From positions 1-41,980 of the forward strand of contig JAZOAC010000163.1 in assembly GCA_045595285.1 (NCBI GenBank): 41,980 bases of DNA, given 5' to 3'. Made by a program: the position numbers and the translations under genes. This stretch comes from UBA1731 sp045595285. Lineage in GTDB: Bacteria; Verrucomicrobiota; Kiritimatiellia; RFP12; UBA1067. Below the pieces are notes generated by a model. That model was given only the letters and a program-made list of their open reading frames with translations, did not search any database and was not told where the DNA came from. Numbering within the stretch: position 1 is the first letter of the stretch; each line of letters begins with the position of its first letter. Shown piece by piece: positions 1-9,946 of this stretch.

Positions 1-468
1 ATGGCCGACCGTCTGCGCGACAGCGGCAAGAAAATCGGCAGCTACACCGTTTTCGTGAAGCAGAACGCGCCGGAGCAGTACCGCCGCGGATACTGGTTCA
101 ACATGAACCACGGGTTCTGGGAATATTATGCGGTTTACGGACTCATCGCCAAGAGCGGCGATTCGTTCAACTCGTACGACAAGAACAGCCCGAAGTCGAA
201 GAGCCGCGCCGACTGGAACTCCGCCTACCACAATGTGCGTACCGGACAGATCACATCCAGCCGCCGCATGGAGGCATGGTATCAGGGGCTTATCGACATG
301 AAGCTCGTCAAGTGGTGCCAGAAGCGCATTGCCGAGCGCAAGGCGAAGGGCGAGGATATGTCGCGCAAGGAGAAGAAGCTCGCCGAACTTATCAAGGAAG
401 GCGATGTGAGAATGGCCGACTATGACAAAATCCGCAAGGCTCTGTTCAATCTCTCAGAAAGCCTCTAA
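1..468 (+). CDS. C-terminal part of a glycosidase-like protein (5' end outside window)
   Basis: Open from the first base to a TAA at 466-468. The ATG at position 1 is probably internal, because no upstream sequence is visible. The 155 visible residues are soluble and rich in Trp, Tyr and Lys. The stretch SSRRMEAWYQGLIDMK (about residues 85-100) resembles the 'R-x-E-x-x-x-x-G-x-x-D' segment near the end of DUF4091/GH123-like catalytic domains, followed by a charged helical tail. From this I infer the end of a (beta/alpha)8 glycosidase-like protein, in keeping with the polysaccharide-degrading genes that follow. The family cannot be fixed from this fragment. It could instead be the tail of an unrelated secreted protein. 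Confidence 0.5.
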   Translation: MADRLRDSGKKIGSYTVFVKQNAPEQYRRGYWFNMNHGFWEYYAVYGLIAKSGDSFNSYDKNSPKSKSRADWNSAYHNVRTGQITSSRRMEAWYQGLIDMKLVKWCQKRIAERKAKGEDMSRKEKKLAELIKEGDVRMADYDKIRKALFNLSESL

Positions 469-553
469 GGTAAGTTCAACGGTGGAATATTGCCGTTGGA
501 AAAGCGTGGGGACAAAACCCTATGGCTTTATTTCAAACGATGTCGGTGAAATG

Positions 554-580
554 TGTTATCATATACCCCATATATAGGAG
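554..580 (+). promoter_or_regulatory. Extended -10 promoter and ribosome binding site of the beta-helix gene
   Basis: TGTTATCAT at 554-562 fits an extended -10 (TGn + TATCAT). AGGAG at 576-580 lies 10 nt before the ATG at 591. No good -35 was seen, which is common for extended -10 promoters. This ribosome binding site supports the start at 591 rather than an upstream ATG at 522. Confidence 0.4.
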
Positions 581-590
581 AAAAGGATTA

Positions 591-2549
591 ATGAAAACGA
601 TGTATTCAAAAAGATGCAGTTGCAACATGATTGCGCTTGCCGCCGCTGCGGCACTCTGCTCGCTCGGCGCGGCGGGCGAGGACAAGGTCGTCAACGCTTC
701 ATCGTTCGGCTGGAACGCGGAGGACTCCACGGCCGCGCTGCAGGCGGCGTTCGACTCCGGCGCGAGCAAGGTCGTGATCGACCGTCAGGCGGGAGACTGG
801 ATTTCCAGGCCTTTGTTCATCACCAATTCCAATATCGAGGTGGTGCTTGCCGACGGCGTGACGTTGAGGGCGAAGCGCGGTGAGTTCTACGGGAAGAGCG
901 ACTACCTCATCCGCATCACCAAGAAGGTGAAGAACGTCATCCTGCGCGGAGAGGGCAAGGCTACAATCAAAATGAACAAGGCGGACTACCATGACCCGAA
1001 GCAGAACTACGCGCACAGTGAATGGCGTCATGCGGTGTCCATCCTGTCCGCGCAGAACGTCACGGTCAGGGATCTGACGATTCTCTCCTCCGGCGGCGAC
1101 GGCATCTATGTGAACGGGCCGAAGAACGTCACGCTCGAGAACCTTGTCATCCGCGACCATCACCGTCAGGGGATGGGTCCGGTCAGCGTAGACGGCATGA
1201 CGGTGCGCCGCTGCTGCTTCAACGAGACGTTCGGTACGCCGCCGAACTGTGGAATCGACATGGAGCCGAACAGGGAGAGCAACAAGTTCGTCAACGTCCT
1301 GTACGAGGACTGCGAATTCAACGGCAACAAAGCGCACGGCATCTGTCTTTACCTGGGGCATTTCACCGCCAAGACACATCCTGTTTCCATTACATTCCGC
1401 CGTTGCAAGGCTTACGGCAACAAAGGTTCCGGGATGTCGTTCATGACCGGCAGCCCGGTTCGTGTTGAAAAGTCCGGTCAGGTCAAAGGCTTTGTGAAGT
1501 TCGAAAATTGCGAGTTCTCTGGGAATAAGGGCGTTGCGCTGAAGGTGTCCAATCTTTCCACCAATGGCATGGACATAAGCTTCACCGACTGCGTCATCGA
1601 TGCGAGGGAATCAAATTCGGAGTGTGCCATCCTGTTCAACAACAGCCGTCTTAACGGTGATTTCGGCGGTCTTGCATTCGAGCGCTGCACCGTGAAACTT
1701 GACGAGGGCAAGAAAGTCTGCGCGTTCGAGGCTCCGCGCGGATACGGAATCGGCGGAATGCTTTCGGGAGAGCTTGCGGTCGAGCGTGGGGACGGGCGCG
1801 AGACGTACAGGCTTGATGCATTTGCGGCAAAGCACAGGCCGAGGCCGGAGCTTATCTCCACATTCAAGTCTACGACGGTGGATCATCTGAAGCTTAAACC
1901 CATGTCCGGTGAATTCCCCGCGAAGGGGAAATTCACGCCGTCAGTGCGCAAACCGTTCGTGTATGTCGTGGCGGTTCCGGGCGCCGGCGAATACAAAGTG
2001 CATTTCAAATCCAGAAAGCTTAGGGTCAACGGCACTGGGTTGGTCGCCGCCGTGGTGCAGATGCTGGACAAGGCCGGTACGGACCTCGGCATGATCGACG
2101 TGCCTGTCGGCGATTTCGAATACGTTATCAAGGCGAACGGCGCCAACGTGTACCGGTTCGAGGTTTCGCCTCGCAACACCGCGGTGGTCAAAATGGCGTG
2201 CGACGGCGCCGCCGGCGCTCTGCAGGCCGACGCCCCGGTGTCGCTCTTTCAGGCGGCGAACAAGTCCTTCTACTTCTGCGTGCCCGCGGAGTCCGAGCTG
2301 GTGTCGGTTAACATCTCTCCGATCGAACCGGTCCAGGCCAAGCTGTTCGACGCCTCCGGGAAAGAGGTTGCGGACATGCCGTACCAGTCGGCGATAATGA
2401 ACTTCAACGTGAAGCGCGGCAAGACGGCTTCCGATGAAGTGTGGCATCTTCGGTTCGTGAAGATCCTGGACGACATGCGCTTCCAGATCGGCGTCGGAGG
2501 CGTTCCGCTTGTATCGACCGATCCCAATGCGGTCATTGGCGGGAAATGA
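591..2549 (+). CDS. Secreted right-handed parallel beta-helix protein (polysaccharide lyase/hydrolase-like)
   Basis: 652 residues. A signal peptide (about residues 1-28: Lys/Arg-containing start, Ala/Leu-rich core, end at GAAGE) is followed by SSFGWNAEDSTAALQAAF, the usual opening of pectin-lyase-fold proteins. About 12 beta-helix coils follow (residues 75-400, recurring N-V-T-V-x-D-L and C-x-F-x-G-N steps). A beta-sandwich-like region makes up the last 200 residues. Exported, it probably acts on a plant or host polysaccharide, but I cannot name the substrate or the catalytic residues. It is a paralogue of the gene at 25369: both share FGWNAED, K[KR]GEF[YH]GK and the RSEWR/HSEWR step. The esterase gene follows after 55 nt and may act on the same polymer. 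Confidence 0.85.
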   Translation: MKTMYSKRCSCNMIALAAAAALCSLGAAGEDKVVNASSFGWNAEDSTAALQAAFDSGASKVVIDRQAGDWISRPLFITNSNIEVVLADGVTLRAKRGEFYGKSDYLIRITKKVKNVILRGEGKATIKMNKADYHDPKQNYAHSEWRHAVSILSAQNVTVRDLTILSSGGDGIYVNGPKNVTLENLVIRDHHRQGMGPVSVDGMTVRRCCFNETFGTPPNCGIDMEPNRESNKFVNVLYEDCEFNGNKAHGICLYLGHFTAKTHPVSITFRRCKAYGNKGSGMSFMTGSPVRVEKSGQVKGFVKFENCEFSGNKGVALKVSNLSTNGMDISFTDCVIDARESNSECAILFNNSRLNGDFGGLAFERCTVKLDEGKKVCAFEAPRGYGIGGMLSGELAVERGDGRETYRLDAFAAKHRPRPELISTFKSTTVDHLKLKPMSGEFPAKGKFTPSVRKPFVYVVAVPGAGEYKVHFKSRKLRVNGTGLVAAVVQMLDKAGTDLGMIDVPVGDFEYVIKANGANVYRFEVSPRNTAVVKMACDGAAGALQADAPVSLFQAANKSFYFCVPAESELVSVNISPIEPVQAKLFDASGKEVADMPYQSAIMNFNVKRGKTASDEVWHLRFVKILDDMRFQIGVGGVPLVSTDPNAVIGGK

Positions 2550-2571
2550 TGGCCGTATAAGGGGCCGGCCA
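2550..2571 (+). terminator. Inverted repeat between the beta-helix and esterase genes
   Basis: TGGCCG (2550-2555) pairs perfectly with CGGCCA (2566-2571) across a 10-nt loop. It starts straight after the upstream stop codon. It has no T-run, so it may be a weak terminator or an mRNA processing hairpin. TATAAT at 2577-2582 could be a -10 for the next gene. Confidence 0.3.
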
Positions 2572-2604
2572 TTCCATATAATTGTTGATAGAGGAGAATG
2601 AAAA

Positions 2605-3444
2605 ATGAAGGTTGCCGAAAAATGGATGTTGCTGCTTGTCTCTGCCTTTTCGATATGCGCCGGGGCCGTTCAGCCGGATCAATGCTGCACCGTATCGGCG
2701 GGTGGAGTGCAGAAGAATATCCGATATGCCGACAGGGTCGGGTGTGAACTTGATCTGTACATCCCTCAGGGAGTCTCGAACTTCCCTGTCGTTGTATGGT
2801 TTCACGGCGGAGGATTGACCGGCGGCCGCCGCAAGTTCCTTCCGCTTGTCAGCAAGGATATCGCGCAGGCGACGGTTGAGTACAGACTTCTCGGGAAGGG
2901 GGCCAGGACCGGTGTGGATTGCATAGAAGACGCAGCGGCGGCGGTGGCATGGACGATGAAAAACATTTCACGCTACGGCGGCAATGTGAAAAAGCTGTAT
3001 GTGTCGGGAATGAGTGCGGGTGGATATCTGACGATGATGGTTGGAATGGATCCGAAATACCTTGCGGCGCATGGCATAAAGATCACCGATCTTGCAGGCA
3101 TTGTTCCGATATCAGGACAGGCGACCAAGCATTTCAACGTACGCAAGTATGCGGGAGACAAAGATCCGAAGTTTCTGCCGAAGATAGACGAGCTTGCCCC
3201 TCTTGCGCACGTGTCGGCCAACATACCCCCGATCCTTTCAGTGTGTGGGCAGCCCCCGCTCGAGTGGAAGTGCAGGTCGGAGGAGAACCGTTTGCTTATC
3301 GCCTCGTGCGTTGCGCTCGGACACAAAAACGCGAAGTTTGTGGAGCTGGATTACTGCAATCACGGCCGTGCATATACCGCAGGACTTCCCTACCTTGAGA
3401 TGTTCATACTTGGAAAGCTCAACATTCCGCAGAATCAGCGATAA
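2605..3444 (+). CDS. Secreted alpha/beta-hydrolase, carboxylesterase (acetyl-esterase-like)
   Basis: 279 residues. A signal peptide covers about residues 1-21. Residues 60-260 are an alpha/beta-hydrolase fold of the BD-FAE/esterase-lipase type: oxyanion motif HGGG (67-70), nucleophile elbow GMSAGG with Ser137, and catalytic His253 in CNHG. The acidic member normally sits after the strand LSVCG (211-215); here the stretch is QPPLEW with no Asp, so Glu220 may serve. The likely role is removal of acetyl or other acyl groups from a polysaccharide outside the cytoplasm, beside the beta-helix protein encoded just upstream. AGGAG at 2592-2596, 8 nt from the ATG, fixes the start. The substrate is inferred. 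Confidence 0.8.
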   Translation: MKVAEKWMLLLVSAFSICAGAVQPDQCCTVSAGGVQKNIRYADRVGCELDLYIPQGVSNFPVVVWFHGGGLTGGRRKFLPLVSKDIAQATVEYRLLGKGARTGVDCIEDAAAAVAWTMKNISRYGGNVKKLYVSGMSAGGYLTMMVGMDPKYLAAHGIKITDLAGIVPISGQATKHFNVRKYAGDKDPKFLPKIDELAPLAHVSANIPPILSVCGQPPLEWKCRSEENRLLIASCVALGHKNAKFVELDYCNHGRAYTAGLPYLEMFILGKLNIPQNQR

Positions 3445-3572
3445 GAATGATGGTCGGCCAAATTCATTGGCTTAGCTCATTCGCCCATTGACGATTGGTT
3501 CGCTTCCCGCCAAGCTGATTTTTGTTCAAAGCGCCTTATCTAGGCACTTGCAAAACACGGCGAATTCGGTAG

Positions 3573-3620
3573 GGCGGGCTGTCTCCAGCCCGCCGCTGCG
3601 ACGTAGGGGCCCGCACCCCT
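3573..3620. repeat. Two adjacent GC-rich palindromes in the 3445-3652 gap
   Basis: GGCGGGCT/AGCCCGCC (3573-3580 and 3587-3594) forms an 8-bp stem with a 6-nt loop. AGGGG/CCCCT (3605-3609 and 3616-3620) forms a second, shorter one. Both lie in an otherwise gene-free gap before the thiC promoter. They could be a bidirectional terminator or a dispersed REP-like repeat; only a genome-wide count can tell. Confidence 0.4.
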
Positions 3621-3652
3621 GCTATGGCATCCGATATAGATTCGCTCCATTA

Positions 3653-3661
3653 TGATATAAT
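3653..3661 (+). promoter_or_regulatory. Extended -10 promoter of the thiC transcript
   Basis: TGATATAAT matches the extended -10 consensus TGnTATAAT exactly. It lies about 20 nt before the start of the TPP riboswitch, so transcription would begin near 3668 and include the whole aptamer. Confidence 0.6.
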
Positions 3662-3678
3662 AGGGTTGATTTTATAAA

Positions 3679-3758
3679 ATCGGGGTGCTGCCGGACATGG
3701 GGTCCGGGTGCTGAGAAAATACCCGTCAACCTGAACAGGATAATGCCTGCGGAGGAAG
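3679..3758 (+). promoter_or_regulatory. TPP riboswitch (THI element) upstream of thiC
   Basis: The conserved elements appear in order: CGGGGTGCTG (3681-3690), the core GCTGAGAAAATACCC (3710-3724), then CTGAACAGGATAATGCC (3731-3747), followed by GCGGAGGA. These are the TPP-sensing J3/2 and J2/4 signatures. The variable arm pairs CCGGAC (3691-3696) with GTCCGG (3702-3707). The 3' end carries GGAGGA (3751-3756), the Shine-Dalgarno of thiC. Ligand binding would therefore hide the ribosome binding site, which points to control of translation initiation by thiamine pyrophosphate. No separate terminator hairpin lies between aptamer and start codon. Confidence 0.93.
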
Positions 3759-3764
3759 ATGCAA

Positions 3765-5066
3765 ATGACACAGTTGGAATCGGCCCGTAAGGGTATCGCA
3801 ACCGAAGCGATGAGGATCGTCGCTTCCGAAGAGAATGTTTCGCTTGATGCAGTCGTTGCTGCTGTTGCAGAAGGAACGGCGGTCATTCCGCTGAACATCC
3901 ACCATGCGAACTGCCGTCCGATCGGTGTCGGGCGGATGTTCACCACAAAGATCAATGCCAATCTTGGACGAAGTGTGTCACATTCCGGCAAGGGCGACGA
4001 ACTGGAGAAACTTGATGTTGCGCTCAAAGCAGGAGCCGATTTCGTGATGGATCTGTCCGTTGGAGAGGACGTAAAAGCAATCCGACAGGGAATGCTTGAT
4101 GCGTCACCCAAACCTCTTGGAACGGTACCGGTCTATGAAACGATATCCCGGCTTAAGGGAGATATCCCGCAGATGGATCCCTTGCTTCTCTTGAAGGTAA
4201 TCAGGGAGCAGGCGGAACAGGGCGTTGATTTCATGACGCTTCACGCAGGCCTTCTTCTTAGGCACATTCCGGCGGCGATGAACCGCAAGATGGGCATTGT
4301 CAGTCGGGGCGGTGCGATCATGGCCGAATGGATGCTGGAGAATGATGCCGAGAATCCGCTTTATGTCCATTGGGATGAAGTGTTAGATATTCTGGTTGAT
4401 CATGATGTTACGGTTTCGCTTGGAGACGGGATGCGTCCAGGATGTCTTGCCGATGCATCCGATGTCGCCCAGTTCGGAGAATTGGATGTTTTGGGGGAAT
4501 TGGTGGAGAGATGCCGGAATCGGGGCGTTCAAGTGATGGTGGAGGGACCTGGGCATATTCCTTTTGACCAGATCAAGATGAATATGGAGCGCCAGCGGAA
4601 AGTCTGCAAGGAAGCGCCTTTTTATGTGCTTGGGCCGGTAGTGACCGATATCGCGCCGGGGTACGATCATATCACAAGCGCAATCGGTGCAACAGCAGCG
4701 GCGACATATGGTGCATCTCTTCTTTGCTATGTCACTCCGGCGGAACATCTTGGATTGCCGGATTCGCATGAAGTGCATGAAGGGGTGGTCGCCTACAGAA
4801 TCGCCGCCCACGCGGGGGACGTGGCTCGAGGTCTTCCGGAGGCGCGAAAGCGAGATGACGCAATGGCCGATGCTCGCGCTGCATTCGACTGGGAGCGGCA
4901 GTTCACACTTTCGCTCGATCCGGATAGGGCAAAGTCACGTTGGCTCAAAACGCGTAAATTTACCGACGAAGCGCATTCCGATGACCACTGTTCGATGTGC
5001 GGCAAGGAATTCTGCGCCGTCAGAACCTCTCGTCGGATAAGGGAACTCGTTGCAAACATGAAATGA
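3765..5066 (+). CDS. thiC: Phosphomethylpyrimidine synthase ThiC
   Basis: 433 residues from the ATG at 3765 (GGAGGA ends 8 nt upstream). The ATG at 3759 is in frame but only 2 nt from that Shine-Dalgarno, too close to be preferred. ThiC is a radical-SAM enzyme that rearranges 5-aminoimidazole ribotide into hydroxymethylpyrimidine phosphate for thiamine synthesis in the cytoplasm. Seen here: PLNIHHANC near the N-terminus, SVGEDVKAIRQGML, EGPGHIPFDQI, and the C-terminal cluster motif CSMCGKEFC (C-x2-C-x4-C) that binds the [4Fe-4S] cluster. The length matches the short bacterial form without the N-terminal extension. It stands alone here; control is by the TPP riboswitch. Confidence 0.96.
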   Translation: MTQLESARKGIATEAMRIVASEENVSLDAVVAAVAEGTAVIPLNIHHANCRPIGVGRMFTTKINANLGRSVSHSGKGDELEKLDVALKAGADFVMDLSVGEDVKAIRQGMLDASPKPLGTVPVYETISRLKGDIPQMDPLLLLKVIREQAEQGVDFMTLHAGLLLRHIPAAMNRKMGIVSRGGAIMAEWMLENDAENPLYVHWDEVLDILVDHDVTVSLGDGMRPGCLADASDVAQFGELDVLGELVERCRNRGVQVMVEGPGHIPFDQIKMNMERQRKVCKEAPFYVLGPVVTDIAPGYDHITSAIGATAAATYGASLLCYVTPAEHLGLPDSHEVHEGVVAYRIAAHAGDVARGLPEARKRDDAMADARAAFDWERQFTLSLDPDRAKSRWLKTRKFTDEAHSDDHCSMCGKEFCAVRTSRRIRELVANMK

Positions 5067-5099
5067 GTCCTGAAACAACCATTGACTGACGACCTTTAA

Positions 5100-5335
5100 G
5101 GGGTGCAGGTCGCTTGTCGACATCGGGGAGCTAGACAATGTGGAAGGTATCCGGTCTATTCGTTCCGGAAGAACATAATGTGCGACAAGGCGGGGACCGA
5201 GGCTCTGATCTGTGCGTTTCTTCTTCCGTGTGAAGATGAAATGATTGATAGACGGCAACGCATCGCCGTCTTCCTGTTCTGCTTTCAACCGCTGATGCGG
5301 TGTCTGGTGGCGATGCGATCTGCATCGCCTCTTTC
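5100..5335 (+). ncRNA. Candidate structured RNA between thiC and the aminopeptidase gene
   Basis: This 357-nt gap holds no convincing gene but several nested stems. CTTGTCGACAT (5113-5123) pairs with 5178-5189 as 11 bp with one bulged G. Inside it, TCCGG (5150-5154) pairs with CCGGA (5165-5169). Downstream are TCTTC/GAAGA (5222-5236), AGACGGC/GCCGTCT (5250-5271) and GGCGATGC/GCATCGCC (5309-5329) with a 5-nt loop followed by a weak T-rich stretch. I do not recognise a known family: RNase P, tmRNA and SRP signatures are absent. It could be a small RNA ending at the last hairpin, the thiC 3' region, or a leader for the next gene. Confidence 0.35.
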
Positions 5336-5385
5336 GACTCCTCTGCACAACCAGGACGCATAGAGCTGTGACGGAAGATTTGTGG

Positions 5386-5413
5386 TTGGCGCAGAAAGTC
5401 AGTTTGTGATACC
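5386..5413 (+). promoter_or_regulatory. Possible promoter of the aminopeptidase gene
   Basis: TTGGCG (5386-5391), 16 nt spacer, GATACC (5408-5413). No Shine-Dalgarno precedes the ATG at 5424, which would lie only about 4 nt from the predicted transcription start. Weak match; listed because no other initiation signal is visible. Confidence 0.25.
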
Positions 5414-5423
5414 ATACCCGTCC

Positions 5424-6527
5424 ATGAAGAAAGATACCGTAAAGAATCCATTCTCAGAGCGTCTTGAAGCATTTGCCGCAAAGCTTCGCCGTCGAGGGAT
5501 TGCCGTCGCATTGGTCTGCGGGGAACGAAACCAGAAAGGACTTGTCGGTTTTGGCTGCGACAACGGCATTCTTTGCGTAGGGCCTGTCCCTGAATCGGAA
5601 GAGGTTGTGTTCTATACTGATTTCCGATATGTTCCTGCGGCAAAACGGGAGGCTCCATGGCTCAAGGTGCAGGATATGGGGCGTCTTGACTTGCGCGGAT
5701 TAATGCCTGCCAAGGGCGTCTTCAGGGTCGGGTTTGAAGGGTCTGTCCCCACGTCGAGGTATTTGGAACTGCAAAAGATTTTCGGAAAACGCGCTAAATT
5801 TGTGGATATTGAAAAAGATGTCTTGATGCTTCGCGCCATAAAGACACCAGAGGAGATTGTGAAGCTGGTCGATGCCGAGGCCCTTAACGTTCACATATGG
5901 GGACAGGCCCTTAGGGAGTTCATGCCTGGCATGACGGAAAAGGACATGCAGCGCATCATCAGGGCATGGATGAATGCCCTTGGCGATGGCGAAGCGTTCG
6001 AGACGATTGTGTGCGTGGGTGCAAATGCAGCCGAATGCCATCATGTACCGGATGATACCGTATGGCGCAAGGGAGAGCCGTTGCTTGTCGATATGGGGGT
6101 GAAGCTTGACGGCTATTGCTCAGACATGACCCGTTGCATAAGGAGTTCGGAATCTGGACCGAGAGGCGCAAAATACAACGAGGTGTACGATCTGGTCCTG
6201 TCGGCAAACCGCGCCGCAATCTCCGCCGTCAAGCCAGGGGTCACCGGACGGCAGCTTGATGCGGTTGCTAGAAGGATAATCGCAAAGGCCGGTTACGGCA
6301 AGTGTTTCGGTCATGCTCTTGGACACGGCGTGGGTTTGGACATCCATGAATATCCCGTGGCATCCAAGCGTTCCGATACCGTGCTTAAGCCAGGTATGCT
6401 TATCACGATAGAACCGGGTGTCTATATCGCAGGTGAACTTGGTGTCCGCATTGAGGATTTGGTACTGGTCACCAAAGATGGATGTGAGGTACTTTCCTCC
6501 GACGGCACTCCGGAGCTGACGAGTTGA
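5424..6527 (+). CDS. M24-family Xaa-Pro aminopeptidase
   Basis: 367 residues. A creatinase-like N-terminal domain (about 1-150) precedes the pita-bread M24 catalytic domain (about 155-365). The dinuclear metal ligands are in place: Asp223 (VDMG), Asp234 (SDMTR), His301 (GHGVGLDIHEYP), Glu330 (TIEPGVY) and Glu344 (RIEDL). It releases N-terminal residues before proline, or related dipeptides, in the cytoplasm; the exact specificity is not visible. The start at ATG 5424 (MKKDT) was chosen over in-frame codons further upstream because it begins the conserved part. There is no ribosome binding site. The length is typical of the PepQ/YpdF group. Confidence 0.88.
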   Translation: MKKDTVKNPFSERLEAFAAKLRRRGIAVALVCGERNQKGLVGFGCDNGILCVGPVPESEEVVFYTDFRYVPAAKREAPWLKVQDMGRLDLRGLMPAKGVFRVGFEGSVPTSRYLELQKIFGKRAKFVDIEKDVLMLRAIKTPEEIVKLVDAEALNVHIWGQALREFMPGMTEKDMQRIIRAWMNALGDGEAFETIVCVGANAAECHHVPDDTVWRKGEPLLVDMGVKLDGYCSDMTRCIRSSESGPRGAKYNEVYDLVLSANRAAISAVKPGVTGRQLDAVARRIIAKAGYGKCFGHALGHGVGLDIHEYPVASKRSDTVLKPGMLITIEPGVYIAGELGVRIEDLVLVTKDGCEVLSSDGTPELTS

Positions 6528-6547
6528 CGGATGTGGGGTGCGTTCGC

Positions 6548-6576
6548 TTGCGGTTGAGTGTGGTTTTTGGTATAAT
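6548..6576 (+). promoter_or_regulatory. Promoter of carB
   Basis: TTGCGG (6548-6553), 17-nt spacer, TATAAT (6571-6576), with TGG directly before the -10 (TGGTATAAT, 6568-6576), a perfect extended -10. AAGGAG at 6641-6646 serves as ribosome binding site 11 nt before the ATG at 6658. The leader is about 75 nt. Confidence 0.65.
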
Positions 6577-6657
6577 TGCCGCCTGATTTCGGTATGGTGT
6601 TGTGGTTAGGGCCAAAGTGGTCCGAAACGCCGCTGAAAGCAAGGAGTTTTTAAACAT

Positions 6658-9873
<3,216 letters not shown>

Positions 9874-9892
9874 GTTGATTCATCCGGCAAGG

Positions 9893-9928
9893 GCTCTTCC
9901 GTGGGAACGGAGGGGCTTTTGTCTTTAT
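9893..9928 (+). terminator. Rho-independent terminator of carB
   Basis: GCTCTTCCGT (9893-9902) pairs along its whole length, with two G-T wobbles, to ACGGAGGGGC (9907-9916) around a GGGA loop. It is followed by TTTTGTCTTTATT. It lies 20 nt after the carB stop codon. Confidence 0.85.
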
Positions 9929-9946
9929 TAGACAGGAGTATCAGGA

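Noticed and set aside
522..590. Upstream start of the first beta-helix gene at 522
   Set aside because: It would put 23 residues before the Lys/Arg-led signal peptide, and the ribosome binding site at 576-580 serves the ATG at 591.
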